Part shown: one piece after another, positions 9,175-18,215 of the stretch
Layout: the number at the start of each line of letters is the position of its first letter
How positions within the stretch are numbered: the stretch's first letter is position 1
The notes under the pieces: generated by a model
Told to the model about the DNA's origin: nothing
What the model saw: only the letters and a program-made list of their open reading frames with translations
Database searches by the model: none
Translations under genes and position numbers: made by a program
Assembly: GCF_023370115.1 (NCBI RefSeq)
Contig: NZ_CP097160.1
Location: 2,232,001-2,296,000 of the forward strand
DNA length: 64,000 nucleotides
Source of the DNA: Gulosibacter sediminis
GTDB taxonomy: Bacteria > Actinomycetota > Actinomycetes > Actinomycetales > Microbacteriaceae
Direction: 5' to 3'

Positions 9175-10194
9175 ATGCGCCGACGCTTGAGCCCCGCCCA
9201 TTTCGCCCTTGTCCTCGCCACTACGTTGTTACTCGCTGGCTGCTCGACCCAGGCCAGCGATGAGCCGAATGACACCGGGGCGCCCGCCGCCGCATCGCCC
9301 GCCGAGACCGCACCGACGACCGAAACGCCTGACACGACCGAGGCGGAATCACCTGCAACCGTAAGTTGCCCTGGGCTGATGTCCACCGATGCCGCCTTCG
9401 AAATCACGATGCCCGGGTGGGGATTGAAAGAACAGGTCGCGGTCACTGGCGGCACGTTCCAGCTCGACCGCAGCGGCGCGACCGGTACGGCGACACCGAT
9501 CGATCGTGGGATGAGTTGTGAGATCTATGGCACCGACTATGAGGTCGGCGTCATGTACACCTACGTTGAAACGACCGCCTCGTTCGACGAACTGCTGGCC
9601 GACCTCGCGGCGAATAACTATGTACTGGCCGATACCGGGCAGTCCGAAGCCGACTTTTACCGGCTCGAAGGGTCTGAAAACGAGGGACACGGCTTCGATC
9701 ACTTCGCCGTCATTGGCGACGGGTGGGCCATCGCCGGCTGGTCGGCGCTCGACCACGAGATCAACTCCGCCATCTTTACGGGTGAGTTCCGCGTCGTCGA
9801 CCCGAATGAATATGTGTCGACCGAGCAGGGCACACTGGGTTGCTCGATGTTCCTCGGCGAGCGCCGCGAGGATGACCCCGCGACGCAGGTCCCGACCACG
9901 TTCGAGAGTCATCTCAGCATGCTCCGCGGTGACTCGAATGCGCTCATGACCAGCCGAGACATGAACTCCCCCAACCTCGATGTCATCTGCGACCAGATCG
10001 TCTGGCACGAGGGCGAAGTAGCGCCCGAGACGCCCGGCGACGCAATCGCGTCGACGCCCGAGTGTGAGATCTACCAGCGCGGCGACCGCGACTACATCGC
10101 CGACTGCGGCGATGCGGGCTACGCCGAGGTCGCGGCGAGCGACCTCACCGCCACACAGGTGCGCACCCCGGCGATTCGGGGCTTCGACGACTAA
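9175..10194 (+). CDS. putative secreted lipoprotein, function unknown
   Basis: This 339-residue protein has a type II signal peptide, with a basic start, a hydrophobic run and lipobox LLAGC placing the lipidated Cys at 23. A Thr/Pro/Glu/Ala-rich linker follows (about 24-62). The remainder is acidic and contains several cysteines (for example C65 and others near the end) that could form disulfides outside the cell. A CGGAG ribosome binding site lies 6 bases before the ATG. It stands alone, ending in a strong terminator. No domain family is recognised. Confidence 0.78.
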   Translation: MRRRLSPAHFALVLATTLLLAGCSTQASDEPNDTGAPAAASPAETAPTTETPDTTEAESPATVSCPGLMSTDAAFEITMPGWGLKEQVAVTGGTFQLDRSGATGTATPIDRGMSCEIYGTDYEVGVMYTYVETTASFDELLADLAANNYVLADTGQSEADFYRLEGSENEGHGFDHFAVIGDGWAIAGWSALDHEINSAIFTGEFRVVDPNEYVSTEQGTLGCSMFLGERREDDPATQVPTTFESHLSMLRGDSNALMTSRDMNSPNLDVICDQIVWHEGEVAPETPGDAIASTPECEIYQRGDRDYIADCGDAGYAEVAASDLTATQVRTPAIRGFDD

Positions 10195-10204
10195 CGACAA
10201 CTCA

Positions 10205-10246
10205 CGAGTGAGGGCCGCATCCTTTGCAGGATGCGGCCCTCACTCG
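10205..10246. terminator. bidirectional hairpin terminator
   Basis: A perfect 18-bp inverted repeat (10205-10222 and 10229-10246) with a 6-base loop TTTGCA is followed by TTCT. It separates the convergent lipoprotein and ABC exporter genes. The top of the stem is GCATCC/GGATGC, as in two other hairpins in this window. Confidence 0.88.
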
Positions 10247-10279
10247 TTCTGGCTCGCTAGCTAGCCGGCTGCAGCTCGG

Positions 10280-12370
10280 CTACTCGCCGGTCGGCTCGCC
10301 GACCACCGGGATCGCCCCGGTCGCCGTCTGCGCGTGCTCGGCCGTGCCGTCGCCGCGGCCATCGTCGAGGTCGGTCGCGGCGCCCGAGAACTGCGACTGG
10401 TAGAGGCGCCAGTAGGCACCCCGCTGCGCGAGCAGGGAGTCGTGGTTGCCCTGCTCGACGATCGAGCCCTGCTCCATCACGAGGATGAGGTCGGCGTCGC
10501 GAATCGTCGAGAGGCGGTGCGCGATCACGAAGCTCGTGCGGCCCTGACGCAGCGCGTTCATGGCGTGCTGCAGCAGGAGTTCGGTGCGGGTGTCGACCGA
10601 GCTCGTCGCCTCATCGAGGATGAGCACAGCAGGGTTCGCGACGAACGCGCGGGCGATCGTGATGAGCTGCTTCTCGCCGGCCGAGACGTTCGAGGCGTCC
10701 TCGTCGAGCATGGTGTCGTACCCGTCGGGCAGCGACTGCACAAAGCGGTCGACGTAGGTCGTACGAGCCGCCTCCTTGATCTCCTCATCGCTCGCGTCGT
10801 CGTTGCCGTAGCGGATGTTCTCGAGGATCGACCCCTGGAACAGCCACGGGTCCTGCAACACCATTCCCGTGCGGGCGCGCACGTCGTGGCGCCGGAGGTC
10901 GCCGGTCGGCTGGCCGTCGAGCAGGATCTGCCCGGAGTCGACGTCGTAGAACCGCATGACGAGGTTCACGAGCGTCGTCTTGCCGGCACCCGTCGGCCCG
11001 ACGATGGCCACCGTCTGGCCCGGCTCCACGCTGAAGCTGAGGTCTTCGATGAGCGGGCGCCAGTCGGGCGAGTCCTTGTCCTTCGAGTACGAGAACGCCA
11101 CGTGATCGAACTCGATCTTGCCGGGGCCCGGCACGAGCTCGGGCGAGTTCGGGTCGTCCTCGGGCTCATCCTCGGCGTCGAGCAACTCGAACACGCGCTC
11201 GGCTGAGGCGGTGGCCGACTGGATGACCGGAGCCATCTGGCCGACCTGACCCATCTGGCCCGAAAACTGCTGCGAGTACTGCATGAACGCCTGCACGTCA
11301 CCGAGGCGGAGGTTACCGCTGGCGATCTGCAGGCCACCGATCACGGCGACACCGACCGTCGACAGTGTGCCGGCAAACTGCATCAGCGGCATCATCAGGC
11401 CGCTAAGGAACTGCGCCTTGAACGACGCCTGAAACAGCTCGTCGTTCTCGGCGTTGAACTTCTCGCGCGAGTCCTGCTCGCGACCGAAGACGCGCACGAG
11501 CGCGTGGCCCGAGAACGACTCCTCGACGCGGGCGTTGAGGCGACCGGTCGACTTCCACTGGCCCTGGTAGGCCTTCTGCGAGCGCGGGCCGATGACCGCC
11601 ATGATGATGCCGGTGATCGGCAGCGTCACGAGCGCAATCAGCGCGAGCAGCCACGAGATCGTGAACATCATGATCAGCAGGCCAATGATCATCAGCACGG
11701 CGTTGATCACGTAAATGAGCGACTGCTGCAGCGCGTTGGTGATGTTGTCCACGTCGTTCGTGACGCGGCTGAGCAGCTCACCGCGCTTCGTGCGGTCGAA
11801 GTAGCTCAGCGGCAGGCTGTGCACCTTCGCTTCAACGCTACGGCGCAGGCCGTGCATCGCCTTGATGACAATGCCGTTGAGCATGTACCCAACCCAATAG
11901 TCGAGCAGCATGGCAATGAGGTACACCGCCAGCACGAGCAGCAGCGTCTGCGAGAGGGCGTAGAAGTCGACGCCCTGGCCGGGCACGAGATCCATCGCCG
12001 ACACCATCTCGGCAAAGTTGTGCTGGCCCTCGGCCTCGAGTTGCGCGACCACCTGTTCCTTCGAAATGCCAGCGGGCATTTGCGCTGAGATAACGCCCTC
12101 GAAGATGAGGTTGGTGGCATTACCGAGCAGGCGCGGGGCCCACAGCGTGAGCAGCACCCAGATCACCCCGAGCACGGTCGCGAACGCGAACGTCAGCTTC
12201 CACGGTGCCAGCAGGCCCAGCAGCCGCTTGAAGCTCGGCCAGAAGTTCTTCGCCGGGCGTGAGTCCGCGCCGGTGCCGCTCCAGTCGCCGCCGGCAGCGG
12301 CGGCCGCGGCGGTCTCTTCGTCGAACTCGTCGATGGTTGCGTTGGAATTCGTCGTAGGTGCGTCGGTCAT
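10280..12370 (-). CDS. ABC exporter subunit (ATP-binding/permease), canonical site partner
   Basis: This is a type IV ABC half-transporter of 696 residues. It has an acidic N-terminal tail (1-40), six membrane helices (about 55-390) and a nucleotide-binding domain. Walker A is at 458-465, the signature at 562-567 reads VSAGEKQ, and Walker B ends in catalytic Glu587. Its ATG overlaps the upstream gene's stop by 4 bases, and the two products almost certainly form a heterodimer like TmrAB or TM287/288. A divergent WYL regulator with an intervening palindrome probably controls the pair. The substrate (drug or lipid) is not readable. Confidence 0.92.
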   Translation of the reverse strand: MTDAPTTNSNATIDEFDEETAAAAAAGGDWSGTGADSRPAKNFWPSFKRLLGLLAPWKLTFAFATVLGVIWVLLTLWAPRLLGNATNLIFEGVISAQMPAGISKEQVVAQLEAEGQHNFAEMVSAMDLVPGQGVDFYALSQTLLLVLAVYLIAMLLDYWVGYMLNGIVIKAMHGLRRSVEAKVHSLPLSYFDRTKRGELLSRVTNDVDNITNALQQSLIYVINAVLMIIGLLIMMFTISWLLALIALVTLPITGIIMAVIGPRSQKAYQGQWKSTGRLNARVEESFSGHALVRVFGREQDSREKFNAENDELFQASFKAQFLSGLMMPLMQFAGTLSTVGVAVIGGLQIASGNLRLGDVQAFMQYSQQFSGQMGQVGQMAPVIQSATASAERVFELLDAEDEPEDDPNSPELVPGPGKIEFDHVAFSYSKDKDSPDWRPLIEDLSFSVEPGQTVAIVGPTGAGKTTLVNLVMRFYDVDSGQILLDGQPTGDLRRHDVRARTGMVLQDPWLFQGSILENIRYGNDDASDEEIKEAARTTYVDRFVQSLPDGYDTMLDEDASNVSAGEKQLITIARAFVANPAVLILDEATSSVDTRTELLLQHAMNALRQGRTSFVIAHRLSTIRDADLILVMEQGSIVEQGNHDSLLAQRGAYWRLYQSQFSGAATDLDDGRGDGTAEHAQTATGAIPVVGEPTGE

Positions 12371-14100
12371 CGAGTTGCCTCCGCGCCGAGCTGCGACTCG
12401 ACGATCTCCTGGTACGTGGGGTTGTCCGCGAGCAGCTGCTCGTGGGTGCCGTCACCGACGATGCGGCCGCCGTCGAGCACGATGATGCGGTCGGCTTCGG
12501 TAATCGTCGACACGCGCTGGGCCACGACGAACTTCGTCGTCTGCGGCAGCTCCTGCCACAGGGCCTCGCGCAGGCGAGCGTCGGTCGTGAGGTCAAGCGC
12601 CGAGAATGAGTCGTCGAACACGAGCAGCTTCGGCTTGCGAATCAGCGCGCGGGCGATCGAGAGCCGCTGGCGCTGACCGCCCGAGACGTTCGTGCCGCCC
12701 TGGGCGATCGACGCCTCGAGCTGGCCGGGCATCTCGCTGACGAAGTCGTCGGCTTGGGCAACGCGCAGCGCCCACCACATGTCCTCTTCGCTCGCGCCCT
12801 CGAGACCCACCTCGAGGTTGGATGCGACGGTGCCGGCAAAGAGGTACGGCCGCTGTGGCACGTAACCGATCGAGTCCCAGAGGCTCGACGCATCGGCCTC
12901 GCGCACCGGCACACCACCGACGCGCACCTCGCCGCCCGTCACGTCAAACAACCGCGGGATGAGGTTGGCGAGGGTCGTCTTGCCCGAGCCGGTCGAGCCG
13001 ATCACGGCGACCGTCTGGCCGGGCTCAGCGGTGAAGTTGATGTCGCTGAGCACGGGCTTGTCGGCGCCCGGGTACGCGAACGTCACGTTATCGAACTCGA
13101 CGCGACCCGGCGTCGGCTGCTGCGCGATGCCCTGCTTGGGGAACTTGAGCGACGTGTCGGTCGCCAGCACCTCGCTGATGCGAGTGGCGCAGACCGAGGC
13201 GCGCGGAATCATCGTGGTCATGAAGCTCACCATGATGACGCCCATGAGGATCTGCATCGTGTACGAGATGTAGGCGATAAGTGCGCCGACCTCGATGGTG
13301 CCGGCGTCAACGAGGTGCCCGCCGAACCAAACGACGCCGACCGAGGTGATCTCCATAATCAGCATCGCACCGGGGAACACGATGACGAAGAGGTTCCCGA
13401 CGCGGCGGCCGACGTCGGCAAGGTTGTCGTTCGCCTCGCCAAAGCGGCGGCGCTCGATGTCCTCACGCACGAACGCGCGCACGACGCGAATGCCCGTGAG
13501 CTGCTCACGCATGACCCGGTTGATGCCGTCGAGGCGGTCCTGCAGCTTGCCGAAAAGCGGAATCATGCGGCCGACGATGATGCCCATGAGGATGAGCAGC
13601 ACGGGCACCGCCACCGCGATGACCCACGAGAGCTCGATCGACTGGCGAATCGCCATGACGACGCCGCCGATCGCGAGCATCGGCGCCGAGACCATGACGA
13701 GGGCGCCCATGAACACGAGCATCTGTACCTGCTGCACGTCGTTCGTGCTGCGGGTGATGAGCGAACCGGCGCCGAACTCGGCAACCTCGCGCTCGGAAAA
13801 GCCGGCGACGTGGTCGAACACGTCGCGGCGCAGGTCGCGGCCGACCGACATCGCGGCGCGAGCCGAGCAGTAGGTCGCGACGAGGATGCACACGAGCTGG
13901 CCGATCGCGACGAGCAGCATCACGCCGCCCGTCTGCCAGATGTAGCCAACGTCGCCCTTCGCGACACCGTTGTTGATGATGTCGGCGTTGAGCGTTGGAA
14001 TGTAGAGCATTGCGAACGCCTGGAGCAACTGGAACACCAGCACGCCAATGACGAGCGGCAGGTGCGGGCGCAAATACCTGCCGAGCAATTTAAGCAACAT
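12367..14100 (-). CDS. ABC exporter subunit (ATP-binding/permease), degenerate-site partner
   Basis: This is the first gene of the exporter pair, a 577-residue half-transporter. It has membrane helices over about 10-300, Walker A at 369-376, signature VSGGQ at 472-476, and a Walker B that ends FDD. The usual catalytic glutamate is therefore replaced by Asp497. Heterodimeric exporters typically have one such degenerate ATP site, which fits pairing with the next gene. Start ATG 14100 (MLLKLLGRYL) has an AAGGCGG ribosome binding site 6-7 bases upstream; longer in-frame starts add unrelated sequence. Confidence 0.92.
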   Translation of the reverse strand: MLLKLLGRYLRPHLPLVIGVLVFQLLQAFAMLYIPTLNADIINNGVAKGDVGYIWQTGGVMLLVAIGQLVCILVATYCSARAAMSVGRDLRRDVFDHVAGFSEREVAEFGAGSLITRSTNDVQQVQMLVFMGALVMVSAPMLAIGGVVMAIRQSIELSWVIAVAVPVLLILMGIIVGRMIPLFGKLQDRLDGINRVMREQLTGIRVVRAFVREDIERRRFGEANDNLADVGRRVGNLFVIVFPGAMLIMEITSVGVVWFGGHLVDAGTIEVGALIAYISYTMQILMGVIMVSFMTTMIPRASVCATRISEVLATDTSLKFPKQGIAQQPTPGRVEFDNVTFAYPGADKPVLSDINFTAEPGQTVAVIGSTGSGKTTLANLIPRLFDVTGGEVRVGGVPVREADASSLWDSIGYVPQRPYLFAGTVASNLEVGLEGASEEDMWWALRVAQADDFVSEMPGQLEASIAQGGTNVSGGQRQRLSIARALIRKPKLLVFDDSFSALDLTTDARLREALWQELPQTTKFVVAQRVSTITEADRIIVLDGGRIVGDGTHEQLLADNPTYQEIVESQLGAEATR

Positions 14101-14261
14101 GAAATACCGCCTTGTGGGCCACTTCTTCGAGACAGAGCGTCGGGCGCCTGGGTGGAGCGAGACCCGATCGTAAAAACGGGTTCTATCCTTGCAGACTCGG
14201 GTGGCCGACGCATTTGTAGATCGAGTCGTTTTTTCTCTGGTCACGGGCCAAACTATCGGCA

Positions 14262-14286
14262 TTTGCGGACACATTTTGTCCGCAAA
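14262..14286. promoter_or_regulatory. palindromic operator between exporter and WYL regulator
   Basis: TTTGCGGACA (14262-14271) and its exact reverse complement TGTCCGCAAA (14277-14286) are separated by CATTT. It sits 18 bases before the regulator's start and in the only gap between the divergent exporter operon and regulator. It is very likely the binding site through which the regulator controls itself and the exporter. Binding itself is inferred. Confidence 0.72.
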
Positions 14287-14304
14287 CTCGGCCAGACTGT
14301 TCTC

Positions 14305-15273
14305 ATGTCCGAAGTGACCGCCCGAACGCTTCGACTGCTCGACCTCCTGCAGTCGCGTTCGGTGTGGTCGGGCGACGAGCTCGCGGCCGAGCTCGGCGTG
14401 ACCACCCGCTCGGTTCGGCGCGACATCGACCGTCTGCGCGAGCTCGGGTATCCGGTACTCGCGGCCGCCGGCCACGGCGGCGGGTACCAACTCGGCGCCG
14501 GCCGCTCACTCCCGCCCCTCCTGCTCGACCAGAGCGAGGCCGTGGCCATGGCCGTGTCGCTCCAACTCGCGGTAACCTCGGGCATCGACGGCCTCGCCGA
14601 CGGCGCCGTGCGCGCTTTCACGAAGCTCGACCAGGTGCTCCCACCCAAGCTCCGCCCCGAGATCGCCGCGGTCACCGAGTCGGTTGATGTGCCCGCACCA
14701 AACGGGCCGATTGTCGATGCCGAGGTGCTCCGCGTGCTCGCCCGCGCGGTGCGCGATGGCGTGCGCCTCGAGTTTGGCTATACGGCGGCGGATGGGCAGG
14801 CGAGCGAACGCCGCACCGAGCCGTACCGTGTGCTCGCGATCGATCGGCGCTGGTACCTCCACGCCTTCGACGTCAACCGCGACGACTGGCGTGTGTTCCG
14901 CCTCGACCGCATCCGCGAGCCGCGCGCATCCACGCTTCGCTTCGAACCCCGAGACGCACCCGACTCGCTCGAGGCAGTGCGGCAGGCGCGCGCCTTCCAA
15001 CCCGGCGAGCCCATGCAGCTGCGCATCCTTGCTCCGCTGTCTGAGGTGCGCGAACGGATGCTCGAGTGGCTCCGCGGCGACCTCGAGGCTATCGACGACG
15101 AGACGACGCTGCTCACCACGCGCGGCGATCCCCGCTGGGTCGCGGTGCTCGCGACGATGAGCCCATTCGAATTTGTGCCCCTCGGCCCGCCACAACTCGC
15201 CGAGGCGGTCGCCGATCTCGCGACGAAACTCGGCCGAACCCACAGCGCCGCCAGCCGCGACAACCCGCACTAG
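14305..15273 (+). CDS. helix-turn-helix/WYL-domain transcriptional regulator (YafY type)
   Basis: This is a 322-residue DNA-binding regulator. The N-terminal winged helix-turn-helix (about 5-60) includes the recognition segment TTRSVRRDIDRLRELG. The ligand-sensing WYL domain (about 140-205) shows the literal WYL at 183-185, and a C-terminal WCX-like extension follows. The gene diverges from the two-gene ABC exporter, with a 25-base palindrome in the gap. The simplest reading is a local regulator responding to an exported compound or stress. The family is secure; ligand and sign of regulation are unknown. Confidence 0.9.
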   Translation: MSEVTARTLRLLDLLQSRSVWSGDELAAELGVTTRSVRRDIDRLRELGYPVLAAAGHGGGYQLGAGRSLPPLLLDQSEAVAMAVSLQLAVTSGIDGLADGAVRAFTKLDQVLPPKLRPEIAAVTESVDVPAPNGPIVDAEVLRVLARAVRDGVRLEFGYTAADGQASERRTEPYRVLAIDRRWYLHAFDVNRDDWRVFRLDRIREPRASTLRFEPRDAPDSLEAVRQARAFQPGEPMQLRILAPLSEVRERMLEWLRGDLEAIDDETTLLTTRGDPRWVAVLATMSPFEFVPLGPPQLAEAVADLATKLGRTHSAASRDNPH

Positions 15274-15368
15274 GCCGGAGCGCTTCGTGATTTCCGCAAC
15301 GATTTCGCGAGAAACACTGTTGGGAAGTTCCAACGCCGACGGTGCCTTTCCTCATAAGCTAGGGAATT

Positions 15369-17150
15369 ATGCCTCGCATTGAGAAACTCCTGATCGCCAA
15401 CCGCGGCGAGATTGCTGTCCGGATCATTCGCGCCGCCCGCGACTACGGCATCCCCTCGGTCGCCGTCTACGCCGACCAGGATCGCGAGGCCCCGCACGCC
15501 CGGCTCGCAGACGAGGCGTACGCGCTTCGTGGTGCCACAGGTGCCGAGACCTACCTCGTCATCGAGAAGCTGCTCTCTGTGGCGCGCCGCTCGGGTGCGA
15601 ACGCCGTGCACCCGGGCTACGGCTTCCTCTCTGAGAACGCCGACTTCGCGCGTGCGGTCATCGACGCGGGCCTGATCTGGATCGGCCCGTCGCCCGAGGC
15701 GATCGAGGCCCTCGGCGACAAGGTGACCGCGCGTCACGTGGCCGAGTCGGTCGGCGCGCCCCTCGCGCCCGGCACGCTCGAACCGGTGCAGGGGGCGTCC
15801 GAGGTCGTCGACTTCGCGCGCGAGGTGGGCTTCCCGGTCGCCATCAAGGCGGCCTACGGCGGCGGCGGGCGCGGCCTCAAGATCGTGCGTGAGGAGTCGG
15901 AGATCGCCGACGCGTTCGATTCGGCCACGCGCGAGGCGGTCGCTGCATTCGGCCGCGGCGAGTGCTTCGTTGAAAAGTTCCTCGACCAGCCGCGCCACGT
16001 CGAGACGCAGTGCCTCGCGGATGCGCACGGCAACGTCGTCGTCGTGTCGACGCGCGACTGCTCGCTGCAGCGCCGCAACCAGAAGCTCGTCGAGGAGGCG
16101 CCCGCGCCGTTCCTCACCGATGCGCAGCGCGAACAGATGTACTCGGCGTCGAAGGCGATCCTCAAGCACGTCGGCTACCAGGGCGCCGGCACCTGCGAGT
16201 TCCTGCTCGCGAACGACGGCACCGTCGCGTTCCTCGAGGTGAACACGCGCCTCCAGGTCGAGCACCCTGTCTCGGAGGAGATCACCGGCATCGACCTCGT
16301 GCGCGAACAGTTCCGCATCGCCGAGGGCGCCGAACTCGGCTACGACGACCCGGTGTCGACGAAGCACTCGTTCGAGTTCCGCATCAACGGTGAAGACCCG
16401 GGTCGCAACTTCCTGCCCGCGCCCGGCAAGATTTCAACCTACGAGGCCCCGACCGGCCCCGGTGTGCGCGTCGACTCGGGCGTCCGCCAGGGCGACACCG
16501 TCTCGGGTGCCTTCGACTCGATGATCGCGAAGCTCATCGTCACGGGCGCCACCCGCGAGGAGGCGCTCGAGCGTTCGCGCCGCGCCCTCGACGAGTTCGT
16601 CGTCGCCGGCATGCCGACCGTCATCCCGTTCCACCGCGACGTCGTACGCCAGCCGGCGTTTACCGCCGAGAACGGTGAGTTCGGTGTCTACACGCGCTGG
16701 ATCGAGACCGACTACGACAACCAGTTCGAGCCGTGGGACGGCGAGGCCGAGGAGCTTGAGCACCCGGGTGCGCGCCGCGAGGTTGTCGTCGAGGTGAACG
16801 ACAAGCGCATCGAGGTCTCGCTGCCCGAGCGCCTCGTCATCTCGGCTGGCATCGAACACGGTGGCGTCGGCCGCAACATGGCCGGCCACGCGCCCCGCCG
16901 CCGCTCGCGCGGAACCGTCGAAACCGCATCCGGCAACGACGTCACGTCGCCGATGCAGGCCACCATCGTGAAGTTCGCCGTCGAAGAGGGCCAGCGCGTC
17001 GTCAAGGGCGACCTGCTCGTTGTGCTCGAGGCGATGAAGATGGAGCAGCCGATCTCGTCGACGCGCGACGGGGTCGTGCGCGGCATCACTGGCGAGACCG
17101 GCCAGACCATCAGCTCGGGCACGAAGCTGCTCTCGGTCGAAGACGAGTAG
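15369..17150 (+). CDS. accA: acyl-CoA carboxylase alpha subunit (biotin carboxylase + BCCP)
   Basis: The 593-residue protein fuses biotin carboxylase (about 1-450, including the ATP-grasp loop [11 protein letters not shown]) to a biotin carboxyl carrier domain (about 520-593). Biotin goes on Lys557 in EAMKMEQ. It supplies carboxybiotin to the beta subunit encoded at 4.9 kb and is probably shared by several beta subunits, as is usual in actinobacteria. The gene starts 95 bases after the WYL regulator. A TAAGCT sequence 9 bases before the ATG and no good ribosome binding site suggest a short-leader or leaderless mRNA. A hairpin terminator follows. Confidence 0.96.
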   Translation: MPRIEKLLIANRGEIAVRIIRAARDYGIPSVAVYADQDREAPHARLADEAYALRGATGAETYLVIEKLLSVARRSGANAVHPGYGFLSENADFARAVIDAGLIWIGPSPEAIEALGDKVTARHVAESVGAPLAPGTLEPVQGASEVVDFAREVGFPVAIKAAYGGGGRGLKIVREESEIADAFDSATREAVAAFGRGECFVEKFLDQPRHVETQCLADAHGNVVVVSTRDCSLQRRNQKLVEEAPAPFLTDAQREQMYSASKAILKHVGYQGAGTCEFLLANDGTVAFLEVNTRLQVEHPVSEEITGIDLVREQFRIAEGAELGYDDPVSTKHSFEFRINGEDPGRNFLPAPGKISTYEAPTGPGVRVDSGVRQGDTVSGAFDSMIAKLIVTGATREEALERSRRALDEFVVAGMPTVIPFHRDVVRQPAFTAENGEFGVYTRWIETDYDNQFEPWDGEAEELEHPGARREVVVEVNDKRIEVSLPERLVISAGIEHGGVGRNMAGHAPRRRSRGTVETASGNDVTSPMQATIVKFAVEEGQRVVKGDLLVVLEAMKMEQPISSTRDGVVRGITGETGQTISSGTKLLSVEDE

Positions 17151-17171
17151 CCCGCCCCGCGCGCACCACGA

Positions 17172-17203
17172 CTGCCGGCTCGCCCTCACGGGTGGGCCGG
17201 CAG
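17172..17203 (+). terminator. terminator after accA
   Basis: Arms CTGCCGGC (17172-17179) and GCCGGCAG (17196-17203) with a partly paired 16-base interior are followed by TTTCGTT. It lies 22 bases after the accA stop. Confidence 0.8.
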
Positions 17204-17320
17204 TTTCGTTACTCCGAGCCCCGCATAGCGCACGCATAGCGAAGTGCTGACTTGCCCATAGATCGCCCACCGAAGGTAGTCACAAGCCCGAAGACGAGCC
17301 GTAACGCAAGGAGCATCACC

Positions 17321-17704
17321 ATGACTGAGCAGCACACCAACGAGACGCGAATGACCGACCACCGCGCACCCGGTCGCCGCCGCGGCTGGCGCAACGCCGC
17401 ATTCGCACTCGGAGCAGTCGCCACCGTCGCCGTGACGCTCGGATTCTCCACTCCCGCCTTCGCCGACGAGGCCACCACGCAGACTTCAGTCACCCAGACC
17501 ACCGACGCGCCGGTCACCGAGGCAGTCTCGGCGAGCACCTCCGCCGAGTCGCTCGCCGCCCTCGGCCTGCTGAACGAACAGCAGCGCGCCGACGGGGTCG
17601 CCGACTACGTCGATGCCGACGCCTCGAGCAATCAGGTCGAGACCACGGCCCTCGCTTACAACTCGCAGTTCTCCGACAACCTCATCGAGCTGCTGTCGGT
17701 CTAA
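17321..17704 (+). CDS. small secreted protein of unknown function
   Basis: This is a 127-residue protein with an AAGGAG ribosome binding site 7 bases before the ATG. The N-terminus is polar with an RRRGWR basic patch. A hydrophobic segment (about 28-46) and a likely signal peptidase I site after AFA (AFA|DE, near 49) follow. The mature part is about 78 residues, Thr/Ala/Ser/Asp-rich and acidic, with no cysteines. It ends in SQFSDNLIELLSV. The basic patch lacks a clear twin-Arg motif, so Sec export is likelier. I do not recognise it. It stands alone between a terminator and the GntR operon. Confidence 0.65.
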   Translation: MTEQHTNETRMTDHRAPGRRRGWRNAAFALGAVATVAVTLGFSTPAFADEATTQTSVTQTTDAPVTEAVSASTSAESLAALGLLNEQQRADGVADYVDADASSNQVETTALAYNSQFSDNLIELLSV

Positions 17705-17772
17705 CCACCGACCCCACGCCGGCTCGCTTCTTTTCCCCCGAACCCCTTGCGCCCATCCCACACCTGTGCCAC

Positions 17773-17792
17773 TGTATTAAGCACCTAATACA
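17773..17792 (+). promoter_or_regulatory. GntR/YtrA-type operator
   Basis: TGTATTA (17773-17779) and its exact reverse complement TAATACA (17786-17792) have a 6-base spacer. The site ends 17 bases before the GntR gene and overlaps where its promoter should be. AT-rich 7-bp half-sites with this spacing suit a GntR-family dimer repressing its own operon. Binding is inferred. Confidence 0.72.
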
Positions 17793-17809
17793 ACAACACA
17801 AGGACACCG

Positions 17810-18214
17810 ATGGAGTTCAGCACCGCCTCCCCCATCTGGGTGCAGCTCGTCGCCGAGTTCTCCCGGCGCATCGTCGTCGGCGAGTGGCAGCCAGGCTCGC
17901 GCGTTCCCGGAGTGCGCGAGATTGCCGCCGAAGTCGGCGTCAACCCCAACACCGCCCAGCGCGCGCTCGCCGAGCTCGAGCGTGCCGACCTCGCCCGTTC
18001 CGAACGCACGAGCGGCCGATTCATCACCGACGACCTCGCCCGCATCGACGCCCTGCGCGCCGATCTCGCCCGCGACGCGACCGATATCTACATCTCCAGG
18101 GTCCGCGGTCTGGGGATGCACCTCAGCCAGGCCGCCGACATCATCAAACAACGATGGGACGACCCAAATGTCCATTCTGACCACGCCGCACACACCCGCA
18201 CGGGAGGGCAGTGA
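17810..18214 (+). CDS. GntR family regulator, YtrA subfamily
   Basis: This is a short 134-residue GntR regulator, the length typical of the YtrA subfamily, which has only a small C-terminal dimerisation helix. The winged helix-turn-helix (about 8-75) includes SRVPGVREIAAEVGVNPNTAQRALAELE. It is the first gene of a three-gene operon with an ABC ATPase (1-base gap) and a permease. Such operons are usually autorepressed and induced by cell-envelope stress or antibiotics. A matching operator lies upstream. The ligand is unknown. Confidence 0.92.
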   Translation: MEFSTASPIWVQLVAEFSRRIVVGEWQPGSRVPGVREIAAEVGVNPNTAQRALAELERADLARSERTSGRFITDDLARIDALRADLARDATDIYISRVRGLGMHLSQAADIIKQRWDDPNVHSDHAAHTRTGGQ

Positions 18215-18215
18215 C

